Virus record (IMG/VR): IMGVR_UViG_3300047172_000306
Location: 1 to 34,448 of that record
Source of the DNA: a virus
Length of the DNA stretch: 34,448 bases
Direction: 5' to 3' (one strand)
Shown: one piece after another, positions 17,096-25,971 of the stretch
Position numbering within the stretch: position 1 is the stretch's first letter
Layout: each line of letters opens with the position of its first letter
The notes under the pieces: model-generated
The model's database searches: none
Told to the model about the DNA's origin: nothing
The model's input: the letters and a program-made list of their open reading frames with translations, nothing else
Position numbers and translations under genes: made by a program

Positions 17096-17863
17096 CTAGT
17101 AGTTCCCAGCACCCTGAAAGAACCGATACGGGCGACGCCGGCGCGATCGCCGCTGCTTCACTCGTGCGATCCGCGAGGTCATTCGTCCCACCGCCTGATC
17201 GCCCTTCGCCATCAACCCATCGGCAAGCTCCGAACCGCGTGCCGACGCAAACTCCGCTGCCGTGTAGTACCCCAGCGCCCGTTCGCAACGCATGACCGGC
17301 ACCAGCGAGGCCTCCGTCTGACCAAGCGCGGGCAGAAACGCGTTGTACCTTATCTGCAGGTCGGCCGCCGCCGTTGCGCCCAAAAACGTCAACTGATCTT
17401 GCAGCCAGTCCCACTCGTTCAGACTCTGCCCCTGAAGATGACTCTGCAGGCCATCCGACGCCGGCCGCACCAGTTCGAAGTTGCCGTTCAACCCTGTCGT
17501 GCGCGTCTTCACCCATATCGGCGAGATGAAGTCCGGCGGCAGCGCGGGCGAAAGCTGCTCCGCGCCCGCCACCAGGCACCCCGTGTAACCGATCTGCAGC
17601 CGTGCCGTTGGATCCTGCACCGACACCGGAGGCACGCCGTACAGAAACACCTCGTTGGTCAGCGTGCCGCTCCCCGCGTCCGCCAGCATCTCCTGCAGAT
17701 GGTCGAACGCGTCTTGCAGGTACGTGAACGTGTAGGGCTGGGCGGCCGAGAGCAGGTTGCCTTCGAGCGTTAGCCCTGCGTCATTGCAAAACACGCGAGC
17801 CCGTTGCAGCACGGCGCCGACCGTCGGATACGGCGGCGTTGCCGGGATGACGACGGCCGGCAT
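17096..17863 (-). CDS. Head-tail connector / tail tubular A-like protein
   Basis: A 255-aa protein. It starts with a helical region that pairs ARVFCNDAGLTLEG and LLSAAQPYTFTYLQDAF, a pattern seen in podovirus head-tail adaptor (gp11-like) proteins. A conserved-looking middle block (WVKTRTTGLNGNF, LNEWDWLQDQLTFLG) and RYNAFLPAL follow. The C-terminus is strongly basic (VKQRRSRRRRPYRFF). It is preceded one base away by the stop of the 240-aa gene and followed 18 bp later by the large tail gene, which is the normal connector-to-nozzle order. Specific function is inferred from this order and size. Confidence 0.65.
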   Translation of the reverse strand: MPAVVIPATPPYPTVGAVLQRARVFCNDAGLTLEGNLLSAAQPYTFTYLQDAFDHLQEMLADAGSGTLTNEVFLYGVPPVSVQDPTARLQIGYTGCLVAGAEQLSPALPPDFISPIWVKTRTTGLNGNFELVRPASDGLQSHLQGQSLNEWDWLQDQLTFLGATAAADLQIRYNAFLPALGQTEASLVPVMRCERALGYYTAAEFASARGSELADGLMAKGDQAVGRMTSRIARVKQRRSRRRRPYRFFQGAGNY

Positions 17864-17864
17864 C

Positions 17865-18587
17865 TCAGCTCACCAGCTTCTGTTGCGCAGCTCCGCCCTC
17901 CGCGCCCGGAGCGATCCGGTGCGGCGTCAGGCCCAGAGCAAACGCCTTGGGAAAATCGAGAATTGCGCCACACTGGCCACATTTCGCAATACCCGGCTTT
18001 ACGTAGCCGCCGCAACCCGGGCACTCGCTCATCTGCGTCTCCGTGTCGCCGGACTCCCAGCTGCGATGCTGCTTTAGAAACGTTGCCGCTTCGCGATGGA
18101 TCGCCTGGATCTGCGCCAGGCCTTTATCGCCCTGCAGAGCCAGCTTGTCGCCCTGCGCCAGCACCGCCTTCTGTTTCGCCGTCAGCAGCTCGCGGCACTT
18201 GGCGAGTTCTTGGCGTGTCGGCTTTTCGTTCACCGACCAAAAGACGCCCCAGTGCCTGGGCAGGTTGTTGCTGGTGTCGTCCAGGCCCTCGCCGACGATC
18301 GCCGCCGCCACCTCGCGGCCGCCATCGTAGTTCCAGCTCAGCTTGCCTTCGCCTTCGTCGTACTCGTCGAAGAACGCGCCCTTGATCTTGGTGGAAACGT
18401 ACTCCTGCCCCTCCGGGCACGGCGGAATGTAGAACTCGCCCAGGGAGCCCATCGGCCGGCGATGCTCCAGCTTGTAGATATTGAACAGATACACCGGCGG
18501 CACATCGCTCAAAGCCCTCGGAATCGCTTTGCGCCCGCGCTTGTTCAGGTTGCCGACCGTCGCTGCCACTTCCTGCGCTGTAATCAT
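17865..18587 (-). CDS. Unknown protein with C-terminal zinc ribbon
   Basis: A 240-aa protein with a C-terminal zinc-binding pattern: Cys189-x2-Cys192 and Cys203-x2-Cys206 (ECPGCGG and KCGQCGA). The N-terminal part contains an aromatic-rich beta region (GEFYIPPCPEGQEYVS, WNYDGGREVA) and a charged helix around 125-175. AAGGAG precedes the ATG. It lies between the capsid-linked 214-aa gene and the connector, so a head-completion or adaptor role is plausible, but the zinc ribbon could also bind nucleic acid or stabilise a virion protein. No family is recognised. Confidence 0.75.
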   Translation of the reverse strand: MITAQEVAATVGNLNKRGRKAIPRALSDVPPVYLFNIYKLEHRRPMGSLGEFYIPPCPEGQEYVSTKIKGAFFDEYDEGEGKLSWNYDGGREVAAAIVGEGLDDTSNNLPRHWGVFWSVNEKPTRQELAKCRELLTAKQKAVLAQGDKLALQGDKGLAQIQAIHREAATFLKQHRSWESGDTETQMSECPGCGGYVKPGIAKCGQCGAILDFPKAFALGLTPHRIAPGAEGGAAQQKLVS

Positions 18588-18650
18588 GGTTCTCCTTCAC
18601 TTCCGTACTGTGTCACCCGAAAGGGGATTGCGTTTATCTTTCGCGCCCCG

Positions 18651-19295
18651 CTAGCTTGCCAACTGCTTGCCGCCTCGCCGCCCGCCCAGCGACGGCGTAT
18701 GCTGCTGCAGCTGCTCGTGCGTCATGTTCACCGGCATGTCGTCGGCTCGCTTGGCATTGCTCTTGCCGCCATAGCCGGTAAATCCTGCATCGCGCGTGCC
18801 GGAGTCCTGCGCCTCGTCCACAATGTCCGAAATGAGCTGCCGCAGCGCAGCCTCTTTCTTCGCCTCGCGCCCCTTCAACGCCGCCTTGCGCTGCGACATC
18901 GTCAGGCCCTTGCCCGTCTCAATCACCGACGCGACCAGTTGCAGCGTCTGCTCGTTCAGCGGCACCAGCACCCCAAACCCGAAACAGAAGTCATAGTCCC
19001 CTTCAGCCGGAAACGACCCGAGGATCATCGTGTTCGATTCCACGTCGTAGTTCTGCTGCGCCCACGCGATGCGATCCATGCCGCCGGTAAACTCGTCGCA
19101 GCTCAGCCACTTCTCCAGCACCCACTGCGGGTCCAGGTTCGGATACACCGGCACCCACTCGTCGTACGAGATCATGAACCGGCAGTCGGACCGCACGCAG
19201 CGAAAGAGATTCTCGCCATAGACGTTGATCCCGTACGGCCTCAGCACCTTCTCGGCAAGCTCCGAGCGTTCCCCTGTGTAACTGCGTGAATCCAT
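18651..19295 (-). CDS. Unknown protein encoded directly after the capsid gene
   Basis: A 214-aa protein starting at ATG 19295, with GGAG about 9 nt upstream; a longer frame to 19322 runs into the terminator T-tract and is rejected. The N-terminal half has hydrophobic/aromatic blocks (FMISYDEWVPVYP, WAQQNYDV), a CVRSDC pair, and a segment FCFGFGVLVPLNEQTLQLV. The C-terminal half is a charged helix (MSQRKAALKGREAKKEAALR) and a basic tail. A terminator-like hairpin separates it from the capsid gene, so it is probably made at lower levels than capsid. Function unknown; a head-completion role is a guess from position. Confidence 0.75.
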   Translation of the reverse strand: MDSRSYTGERSELAEKVLRPYGINVYGENLFRCVRSDCRFMISYDEWVPVYPNLDPQWVLEKWLSCDEFTGGMDRIAWAQQNYDVESNTMILGSFPAEGDYDFCFGFGVLVPLNEQTLQLVASVIETGKGLTMSQRKAALKGREAKKEAALRQLISDIVDEAQDSGTRDAGFTGYGGKSNAKRADDMPVNMTHEQLQQHTPSLGGRRGGKQLAS

Positions 19296-19309
19296 TGCGA
19301 CCGCTCCTT

Positions 19310-19351
19310 CACAACAAAACAAGCCAGGGAGGGCTTGCTGCGCCCTCCCTG
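19310..19351 (-). terminator. Strong hairpin terminator downstream of the capsid gene
   Basis: Perfect 10-bp arms CAGGGAGGGC (19325-19334) and GCCCTCCCTG (19342-19351) with a 7-nt loop. On the minus strand the stem is followed by GCTTGTTTTGTTGTG. It lies eight bases after the capsid stop codon and just before the next gene's Shine-Dalgarno sequence. Confidence 0.8.
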
Positions 19352-19358
19352 CCTTGGG

Positions 19359-20636
19359 TTACAGGCCCGTCGGAACCGTCAGGCCGTCAATGTAGCAGCC
19401 GAACGTCGGCCCATCCACGCACACCTGCATCCCCGTAAACAGGTAGAAGATGTTCGACATGGCGATGCCGCCCACCGTGTCGTACGTCGGAAACACCGTC
19501 TGGCCGCCCACTTCGTAGTAGTCCAGTGCCTTGTTCTCGGCACGGAACCAGTGATTGATCGCCAGCCCGTCGATGCGGCCGTTCACCGCATGAATCGAAG
19601 GCACAATCTCACGCTGCGCCGCGGTCATCGGCGCGTGTTTCTTCATGAAGTCCTGGGCCGCATCACCCTTGACCTCGTTGAAGAAGATCGACGAGACCTG
19701 CGTCGCCACCGTCTCCCATGCGGCCTCCTGGTCGAGGCCCATGTGCCAGACGATCTGGTCCACATCCTTGGCCTTGATGCCGAGCTTGCGCCGCATCTTC
19801 TGCAGCGCGAGACGGAACCACGCCACCGAGATGGACGAATTGCCGGCGGCCACGTGCGGCGTCTGCAGCTTGCCCGGATACGCACTCCGCGCCAGTTGCA
19901 TCCAGGTGCCCGTCGCACCCGGGTCCACATTGTGATATTCCAGCCCAAAGAGCGAACTAGCTGCCGTGCCTGGCGCGCCATCGATGATCAGCAGATCGCC
20001 AACCACCATGTTCGTCGGCGCAGTCGTCATGGTCAGCTGAAAGTTGACCGCGTCGACGGAGAGGATCGTGTACGTGCCCGTAGTCGACGGAGCGATATTC
20101 GGCCCAACGCGCCGCGTGCCGCCCAGCGTGGAAAACGCTTGGATATCCTGGTTGTCGTAAAAGTTGTTGGCGTTGGTCACCGTGACTACGCTTCCGGTGA
20201 TTGCCGTCACCGTGCCCAGCGTACCCGAGCCGTCCGTGTTGAGCAGCGCTTCGATGAACACCCGAAAGCCGGTCATGGCGTTCTCGAGTTCCTTCTTTGC
20301 CGCGTTCTCGACAGCCTTTTCCTTGGCGTCGGTTGCGATCTCGGTTAGGTACGTGATTTCAGAGGCAAACGCGAGGTAGACCGGGGTCACCTGCGCGATG
20401 TCGTACGTGGTACCCGAGCCGCGGCCCAGGCCACCGCCGTCAGGGTTCACCTGCCGGGCTTTGCCGCCTGCAAGCAACTGCAGAGGGACCTTCATGTTGC
20501 GCGAAGAGACCTTCTCGACTTCGCGCTTCATGATCTTGTCGAACAAAGTGTGATCCTGCTGATAGAGCAGCGGCACTTTGTCGCGAACCTTCTCGAGCTG
20601 GAGTCCCAGCGTCTGAGCATTGATTTGTGCACCCAT
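19359..20636 (-). CDS. Major capsid protein (N4-gp56-like family)
   Basis: A 425-aa protein forming the head shell. Typical features of this capsid group are the helical N-terminus (KVPLLYQQDHTLFDKIMKRE), an early KVPLQLLAGGK segment, the glycine-rich loop GGGLGRGSGTTYD, the helix AKKELENAMTGFR, a beta domain around 140-225, and a C-terminal block with VWHMGLDQEAAWE and INHWFRAENKALDYYEVGG. It follows the scaffold gene and is followed by a strong terminator, consistent with high expression. Length fits the family. The Shine-Dalgarno sequence is modest (GAGAG). Confidence 0.9.
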   Translation of the reverse strand: MGAQINAQTLGLQLEKVRDKVPLLYQQDHTLFDKIMKREVEKVSSRNMKVPLQLLAGGKARQVNPDGGGLGRGSGTTYDIAQVTPVYLAFASEITYLTEIATDAKEKAVENAAKKELENAMTGFRVFIEALLNTDGSGTLGTVTAITGSVVTVTNANNFYDNQDIQAFSTLGGTRRVGPNIAPSTTGTYTILSVDAVNFQLTMTTAPTNMVVGDLLIIDGAPGTAASSLFGLEYHNVDPGATGTWMQLARSAYPGKLQTPHVAAGNSSISVAWFRLALQKMRRKLGIKAKDVDQIVWHMGLDQEAAWETVATQVSSIFFNEVKGDAAQDFMKKHAPMTAAQREIVPSIHAVNGRIDGLAINHWFRAENKALDYYEVGGQTVFPTYDTVGGIAMSNIFYLFTGMQVCVDGPTFGCYIDGLTVPTGL

Positions 20637-20771
20637 GGTTGATCTCTCAAGTCGTTAGGCTTGGAGGTCTCCGATTTGCCCGTTTGGGCCAGCTTCGGCT
20701 CTGCTGTCTATTCGACCTGCAGCGGTTGAGCGCTTGGAGCTGCTCCCCTCGCCTGCGTTGTGGAATGCAGG

Positions 20772-20849
20772 CTATCCATGCAGTCGGCCCGGTTTTGGTT
20801 CAGGGTGTCCGATCCCTGCGACAACTGCGAAACGTGGCGGGGCGAGCAT
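20772..20849 (-). CDS. Possible 25-aa peptide between scaffold and capsid genes
   Basis: A 25-codon frame (MLAPPRFAVVAGIGHPEPKP, then five residues) preceded by TAGGAGGGG five to six bases before the ATG, the best Shine-Dalgarno sequence in the neighbourhood. It sits in the 278-bp gap between scaffold and capsid, where no longer frame is convincing on either strand. It could be a real small protein or a translated leader that tunes capsid synthesis. No homology is claimed. Confidence 0.3.
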   Translation of the reverse strand: MLAPPRFAVVAGIGHPEPKPGRLHG

Positions 20850-20914
20850 GACAACCCCTCCTATTTCTTCTTCGCGAAAGGGAATCTGCATTTACCCGCG
20901 CAGCGACAACGGCG

Positions 20915-22162
20915 TTACCACGTCACCTTTGCCGTCTGTCCCTTTACGAACGCCTGATTATCGAGGATCATCCTCTGCGTCGTGCGCGTCCAGTCGATCT
21001 GGTCGCGCGACGGCTGCTTCGCCTGCCCGGTCGCGCCGCCCGTACCCTGGCCCACATCGGTCTTCGCCTTCACCGGCGCGGCCGTGCCGTAAAACTCGCG
21101 GTACACCCGCTTGGTGATCTCTGGCAGCCGCTTAGTCACTTCCTGGTTGAAGTTCGCCAGGATCTTCACGCGATCGCCTTCCTTGAGCAGTCGATCGCGC
21201 TTCTCGATGAATCCCTTATCCGCCAGCAGCTGTGCATCAAGCTCCCGCTCGATGTTTGCGCGCAGCCTCGCCGTCGCAGCCTCGGAGAGCACGCGCGTGC
21301 CCGCAAGGCCCTTCAAAAGATCGGTAGTCTGTTTCGCCGCGGACGAAGTCACCTCGTCGGCGATGCCTTTCTGAAATTCGCGCGTCTTTGCAGACTGCCA
21401 CTCTTGCTTTTCCTGCTCGAGCTTTCGCCGTTCCGGTTCGATCTTCTTTTGCGGCGCTTTCGACGCGAGCTGCTGAATCGAGTCGAACCACCGCTTCAGC
21501 GCCTCCGCCGCTGGCTTCGTTTGCTCGCCCGCCAGCAGCGCCTGGTAGGCCGCATTCATCACGTCGACCGGCAACGACGCAGCCACGATCCGAGCTCCGA
21601 CATGCTGGTACATCTCCGGATTGACCGTCGCCAGCTTATCGAGCGCCGCCGGCACCAGCTTCGCAAATCCTTCCGGCTGATTGGTCGCCAGGTTGTCAAT
21701 GACAGAGATATCGCCCTTGGCAAACAGTTCATCGGCCTGACGCGAAGCTGACAGAGCTTCCTGAACCTGCTTCCAGCCTTCCTCGCCACCCACCTGCTCC
21801 TGAAACTGCTTCAGGGCACGCGCTTCCTTCAACCCGCCCGCGAACTCAGCCTTGAAGGCCTGCTCAGCGAACCACTGCGACTTCAGCTGGTTCGCCAACT
21901 TCGGATCCGTCGTTTTCAGCTGGGCGACCAGGTTGCGCAGCGCCGACGGCAGCTTGCGCCCGTCTGCACCGGCAGCCGCATCTACCTCTGCGGCATCGGC
22001 CTCCGTGCCATCGCCCGTACCATCGCCGCCTGCCGCGTCGTCTGCGCCGCCCGTGCCATCGTCCGCACCGGCGTCCGCGCTTGTGCCGGTTACGTCGTCG
22101 ACATCGCCCACGTCCGCGCCGGTATCGGCCCCACCAACATCTACCGCATCCAAAACGTCCAT
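20915..22162 (-). CDS. Scaffold-like capsid assembly protein
   Basis: A 415-aa acidic, highly helical protein located directly before the major capsid gene, the usual place of a scaffolding protein. Residues 1-70 are a low-complexity Asp/Gly/Ala/Thr run, presumably disordered. The central and C-terminal parts are charged helices (KKIEPERRKLEQEKQEWQSA, RLRANIERELDAQLLADKG) ending in a short capsid-binding-like tail (DQIDWTRTTQRMILDNQAF, then VKGQTAKVTW). GAGGG precedes the ATG. Scaffold identity comes from composition, size and synteny. Confidence 0.75.
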   Translation of the reverse strand: MDVLDAVDVGGADTGADVGDVDDVTGTSADAGADDGTGGADDAAGGDGTGDGTEADAAEVDAAAGADGRKLPSALRNLVAQLKTTDPKLANQLKSQWFAEQAFKAEFAGGLKEARALKQFQEQVGGEEGWKQVQEALSASRQADELFAKGDISVIDNLATNQPEGFAKLVPAALDKLATVNPEMYQHVGARIVAASLPVDVMNAAYQALLAGEQTKPAAEALKRWFDSIQQLASKAPQKKIEPERRKLEQEKQEWQSAKTREFQKGIADEVTSSAAKQTTDLLKGLAGTRVLSEAATARLRANIERELDAQLLADKGFIEKRDRLLKEGDRVKILANFNQEVTKRLPEITKRVYREFYGTAAPVKAKTDVGQGTGGATGQAKQPSRDQIDWTRTTQRMILDNQAFVKGQTAKVTW

Positions 22163-22206
22163 CCAACCCTCACACGCTTGCCGCGTTCCTGCACATTGCT
22201 GTCACG

Positions 22207-22515
22207 CTAAATCGTTGTTACAGTCACACCACTCAGGTCGTCGGCCACCGGCGCCACAAAGTTGAGCAGCGTCACCAGCACGTTCTTGGCATCGTCCAGC
22301 AACAGCAGCTGGCCTTCCGGCACGTTGCCGTCGAAGAAAATCGGCAGGCCGCGCAGGGTCAGACCATCCGGATGGACCGCCGCCAGTTCGCCAGCCAGCA
22401 GTTCCGCCTGCCCATCCGGCGCCACCTGCACGAACGCAGCTTTGCTTGTCTGCGCCAGCGCGAAGTCCAATAGCGCGTGCGTCAAACGCGCGCCGTTTGC
22501 ATTCACTTCCACCAT
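22207..22515 (-). CDS. Small protein, paralogue of the upstream neighbour
   Basis: A 102-aa protein. Its start (EVNANGARLTHALLDFALA) and end (LPIFFDGNVP, LLNFVAPVADDLSGVTVTTI) align with the same segments of the 117-aa protein encoded just upstream (VNASGATLSPALVALAI, LPMFFDAGIP, LSGFVAPS, LSGVTV). The two therefore arose by duplication. A G-rich Shine-Dalgarno sequence precedes the ATG. Position between portal and scaffold suggests a head-related role such as decoration or a minor capsid component. Family not recognised. Confidence 0.7.
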   Translation of the reverse strand: MVEVNANGARLTHALLDFALAQTSKAAFVQVAPDGQAELLAGELAAVHPDGLTLRGLPIFFDGNVPEGQLLLLDDAKNVLVTLLNFVAPVADDLSGVTVTTI

Positions 22516-22588
22516 GACTGCCCCCCTTACCGACCAAATCGCTTACATCCGCCAGATTGAACCGGACCGTGCTTCGGCACAGCCGCTT

Positions 22589-22942
22589 TTACGACCGAAC
22601 GACGGTGACGCCGGAAAGATTCTGCGGAATCACAGCCGAAGGAGCCACAAACCCGCTCAGCGTGCCGATTATCTTCTTATCCGCGTTCAGGAACTGGATG
22701 GTCAGCGCCGGAATTCCCGCATCGAAGAACATCGGCAATCCCATCAGCGAGTAGCCGATCGGCACCGTCTGGTGCGGCGTCGTCACGTCTGTGTCCTTGA
22801 CGACGATCTGAGCCGAATACCAGAGCGCCTGGTACGTGTTCAAAGCCTGAGCATGCGCCAGCGTCGGCCCCATGAATCCAATCGCCAACGCCACCAGCGC
22901 CGGCGACAACGTCGCCCCACTTGCATTCACTGCGACCATCAT
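22589..22942 (-). CDS. Small protein, paralogue of the downstream neighbour
   Basis: A 117-aa protein (starting at 22942, or at a second ATG three bases later that suits the AAGGAGG spacing better). It shares N- and C-terminal motifs with the 102-aa protein downstream. The first ATG overlaps the upstream stop codon (ATGA), indicating coupled translation. A hydrophobic run around residues 13-30 (ALVALAIGFMGPTLAHAQA) could be a buried helix or a weak signal-like segment. Location between portal and scaffold points to a head-associated structural role; the function is otherwise unknown. Confidence 0.7.
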   Translation of the reverse strand: MMVAVNASGATLSPALVALAIGFMGPTLAHAQALNTYQALWYSAQIVVKDTDVTTPHQTVPIGYSLMGLPMFFDAGIPALTIQFLNADKKIIGTLSGFVAPSAVIPQNLSGVTVVRS

Positions 22943-23247
22943 GCCTCCTTGAGCGCCTTCACGCCCTGCTGAACCATCTGCTCGATTTCCGCGTCTTCAT
23001 ATTCGCGCCACATCTCAAACGTAAGCGCGTAGACGAAACCAAACGGCACCTTCTTCAGCCCGCCCGATCCAAGGCCGCAGCCGCCAGGCGCAGCCGAGGG
23101 GTGACGCACATCGATCAGGTACGCCAAAGCGGTAGAGGTCACTGTGCCGGTTACCCCATACAGCGGGAACAATATCTGGTCCTCGACTTCATAGAACCGC
23201 TGACCTGTATTTCGCAAAACGTCCGTCAGCTGATACTTCGTCTTCAT
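22939..23247 (-). CDS. Small head-region protein, function unknown
   Basis: A 102-aa protein. The ATG at 23247 is preceded by TAGGAGC with good spacing; an in-frame TTG one codon earlier is less likely. It has a basic N-terminus (MKTKYQLTDVLRN), a beta region (QILFPLYGVTGTVTSTALAY), a Gly/Cys-rich centre (GGCGLGSGG) and a helical acidic C-terminus (EYEDAEIEQMVQQGVKALKE). It lies between portal and the paralogous pair, with ATGA coupling to the next gene. No family is recognised. Confidence 0.65.
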   Translation of the reverse strand: MKTKYQLTDVLRNTGQRFYEVEDQILFPLYGVTGTVTSTALAYLIDVRHPSAAPGGCGLGSGGLKKVPFGFVYALTFEMWREYEDAEIEQMVQQGVKALKEA

Positions 23248-23288
23248 CAAGAGCTCCTAGCCGTCGCTGCCGGCTGCTTCTTCGCTGT

Positions 23289-25556
23289 TTACGCCGCGCT
23301 ATTGCCCGCTAGATCCTGCGCACCAACCCGGATACCCTCCTGCGACAACATCTGCAACTGCGCTGCCGGGGGCACGTCTTTAAAATTGATGGACATGCTT
23401 GCAGGCTTGCCTTGCGGTGGAGCTTGCGCGGCCTGCATGGCCTTCTTGTGCTCTAACCCATGCAGCCGCACGTTCTCAAACCCCAGAGGCTTCGCCAGCT
23501 TCATCCGCCGGCCATCCTTAGAATTCACAAACGTTACAACCTCGTCGTACTCAGCCCCATGATCGTCGTACTCCACGTCGATCGGCACCGAGCTCTTCTG
23601 GAAGTCCGTTTGATTCGGTGCTGGCACCGGAGCCGGAGGGGGCTGTCCTGGTTGCACGTTCGCCTGCGACGCCTGGTCCTGCTGCTGCCACTGCTGCATC
23701 GCCGCGTTGAACGCTTCTTCGTCTGGGATGGGCGTGGCCTCCAGCAGTTCGTCAATCTCTTCAAGCTGTTTGTCGCGCGAATCCTCCTCAGGCAGAGTCA
23801 GGTCCTGAAGTCCCCACATTTGTTTACCCAGCGCAAGGTTGTCCGGCAGCGAGAGCACCTTCATCCCCTCAGGCGTTTTGCTCACCTCGGCCGAGAATTG
23901 CTTGAACGCATTGGACCGCTCCGTCCAGCTCTGCGGAACGTTATCGTCCGGATCAGGCGACCAGCTATGCTTGCCCTCGCGCAGCGCAGCCACGTCCACC
24001 GACACCATGTCCTTCTTGCCCGCGCGCCGCGACGGCACCAGCGCCGCCACAATGCCGCTGCGGCAATCCGCCATGCAGTTCACCGCATCGGCAATCACCA
24101 TCGAGTACCACAGCGTATACGGCATCCACTGCAGACCCAGAATTCCCATTGCCTGGTTCCGCGCCATCGCAAACCCTGACGCCGTCTTCTGGTCCTCCAT
24201 CTCAGCCCCGTAGAGGCTGGGCTGCTGCCCGGTCAGAAACTGACACAGCGGGCCCTGCAGATCCTGCATGTACGCCATCATCGCCGCACTCGGCTCCGCG
24301 GCCGCCTCCTGAAAAAAATGACTTTCAGCCGACTCGTTCGCAGTGCGATCGAATGGCAGGTACATCTTCGGCTTCGACTCCTGCTCCTGAATCGCGTCGA
24401 CGTCGACCGCTTCCTGATCTACCCAGGTCGACGGCACGCCATACTCGAACGTCTCCTGGGCCAGGTTCATCATGCCGTTGAACGCTTCCTGAGCGCTCAT
24501 CATCGACTTGCCCACCGACGGCCGGTGAATCCCGTCTCCTTCGAGCGCATGCAGCAGCTTGATGCAGCCATCCATCGATTCATCCGCGTCTTCGCAATAC
24601 GTATCGCCCGCGAACGCGACGTAGCAGCCCTTTGTGAACCGCTCCTTCAACGCGGCCTTGTCTGCTTTGTCTTCGAGTTCCTCAAACGTCCACGGACGCA
24701 GCCATGTCTGCGAGAACGTTGCCATGTAGCCGGCGCCGCCGCCTTGGTTGTTCGCTTCCTTATTCATGCCCTGCGCGACCGCGATCCGGCTCATGCGGTC
24801 GAAGTCGTCATTGCCGTTCGCCGTGATGCTGTCGGCAACATCAGGAAACTTCGCCTTGAGGAAGGCGATGTCAAACTCCTTGTTACGCTGCGCGAACCCG
24901 CAATCCGCCAACACAGAGCAGGACATCGGCAAGCGCCACTCAAGCGCACCGTCGACGTCGATCATTTCGGTTGGCTGTCCTTTTTTTTCGACCGATCGCG
25001 TGTACGCGACCGCTAACCCGTCTGTCCACAGGAACCGCGCAACCTTGATCTGAATCGTTTTCGGGTTATTCGCGGCCTCGATGACGCGCTTCGCCTTCAA
25101 CGCCTCTGCGGCGGCCGTAATGTCGAGCGGCTTCTTGGGTTCGACAGGGTCCGGCGTGCACTTCGGCAGGCCCTGCGAGAACACAGCCATGAAGCTCTTG
25201 GCATAGCCCAGGTAGATGTTGAACGTCTGCCGCACCGAATCGTTATCTTCGGTACCTTTGCCCAGCGAGAGCCCATTCAGCGAGACGAGAGTCTCATCCT
25301 TCGCCGAGTACGCCAGATACTGCAGTCCACGGTAAAAGAAGCGCTGGGTTCGCGCGTCCAGCACTTGCACGCGTCGCGCCGCCATATCGCGCCTTGTTTG
25401 CATACGCACCAGGCCGAGCAGCACCTCCTGCAGATGCTTGCTCAGTGGCGCACGCTCCGTCGACTGCCCAGATGAAGGATCACCCCCTTCCAGCTGCGTC
25501 TCCTGATCCGTTTCGCCAGGCGCCGCCGCCGTCCCGCTTTGTACGTCATCCGTCAT
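23289..25556 (-). CDS. Portal protein
   Basis: A 755-aa protein forming the DNA entry/exit vertex, to which terminase docks. Support comes from its place between terminase and scaffold/capsid, its size (typical of podovirus-like portals) and the family-like order: an N-terminal disordered acidic region, a helical start (RRVQVLDARTQRFFYRGLQY), the crown/wing region with FNIYLGYAKSFMAVFSQGLP, a mid-section containing MMSAQEAFNGMMNLAQETFE, and a C-terminal Gln/Pro-rich stretch (QQQDQASQANVQPGQPPPAP). The ATG at 25556 has AAGGGTG upstream; the GTG at 25562 is less likely. Confidence 0.85.
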   Translation of the reverse strand: MTDDVQSGTAAAPGETDQETQLEGGDPSSGQSTERAPLSKHLQEVLLGLVRMQTRRDMAARRVQVLDARTQRFFYRGLQYLAYSAKDETLVSLNGLSLGKGTEDNDSVRQTFNIYLGYAKSFMAVFSQGLPKCTPDPVEPKKPLDITAAAEALKAKRVIEAANNPKTIQIKVARFLWTDGLAVAYTRSVEKKGQPTEMIDVDGALEWRLPMSCSVLADCGFAQRNKEFDIAFLKAKFPDVADSITANGNDDFDRMSRIAVAQGMNKEANNQGGGAGYMATFSQTWLRPWTFEELEDKADKAALKERFTKGCYVAFAGDTYCEDADESMDGCIKLLHALEGDGIHRPSVGKSMMSAQEAFNGMMNLAQETFEYGVPSTWVDQEAVDVDAIQEQESKPKMYLPFDRTANESAESHFFQEAAAEPSAAMMAYMQDLQGPLCQFLTGQQPSLYGAEMEDQKTASGFAMARNQAMGILGLQWMPYTLWYSMVIADAVNCMADCRSGIVAALVPSRRAGKKDMVSVDVAALREGKHSWSPDPDDNVPQSWTERSNAFKQFSAEVSKTPEGMKVLSLPDNLALGKQMWGLQDLTLPEEDSRDKQLEEIDELLEATPIPDEEAFNAAMQQWQQQDQASQANVQPGQPPPAPVPAPNQTDFQKSSVPIDVEYDDHGAEYDEVVTFVNSKDGRRMKLAKPLGFENVRLHGLEHKKAMQAAQAPPQGKPASMSINFKDVPPAAQLQMLSQEGIRVGAQDLAGNSAA

Positions 25557-25599
25557 GCTCACCCTTACCCAACCGTTGCCGCTGCGCTATGCCTGCGTG

Positions 25600-25971
25600 C
25601 TACACCGAACGCAGACTGGACAACCCTCCGTTGCCTGCGGGAGCCGGAAACGATCCCTTGGATGGCTCTGCGTGCGCCGTCGTCATCGCCGGTTTGCCGA
25701 TCGGCTTCTTCGCCAACACACCTTCGTCGCCGGGATCGCCATCCTCCTTCGCTCCAAGCGCCTCGCGCAGATGCTCCACCAAGGAGTCGAAGTCCGCATG
25801 GTTGCGGTCTTCGCCGTTGTGCGATGTCCTTAGACCGCCAGGCGTCTTATGCACCTCGACCAGCGTGTCTTCGTGCGGCTCGCCGCCCGCCTCGGGCAGC
25901 TCGTCCGGCGCGTCACCCATCTGCTTTGCCACGTGCGGATTGTTATAGTGCTTTCCCGATTTCCCGATCAT
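25600..25971 (-). CDS. Small acidic hydrophilic protein before the portal gene
   Basis: A 123-aa protein starting at ATG 25971, with GGGAGG seven nt upstream; a longer frame to 26064 is only the shadow of the overlapping membrane-protein gene. It is hydrophilic and Asp/Glu/His/Gly-rich (HYNNPHVAKQMGDAPDELPE, DFDSLVEHLREALGAKEDGD), probably partly disordered. It lies between terminase and portal, where packaging accessory proteins are often encoded. Family and function not recognised. Confidence 0.65.
   Translation of the reverse strand: MIGKSGKHYNNPHVAKQMGDAPDELPEAGGEPHEDTLVEVHKTPGGLRTSHNGEDRNHADFDSLVEHLREALGAKEDGDPGDEGVLAKKPIGKPAMTTAHAEPSKGSFPAPAGNGGLSSLRSV

Noticed and set aside
18096-19289. 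397-aa plus-strand open frame
   Set aside because: Antisense shadow covering two minus-strand genes that have good starts and zinc-ribbon or helix features.
20760-20957. 65-aa plus-strand frame with DPCDNCETW
   Set aside because: It runs into the 3' end of the scaffold gene and has no clear ribosome-binding site; probably chance.
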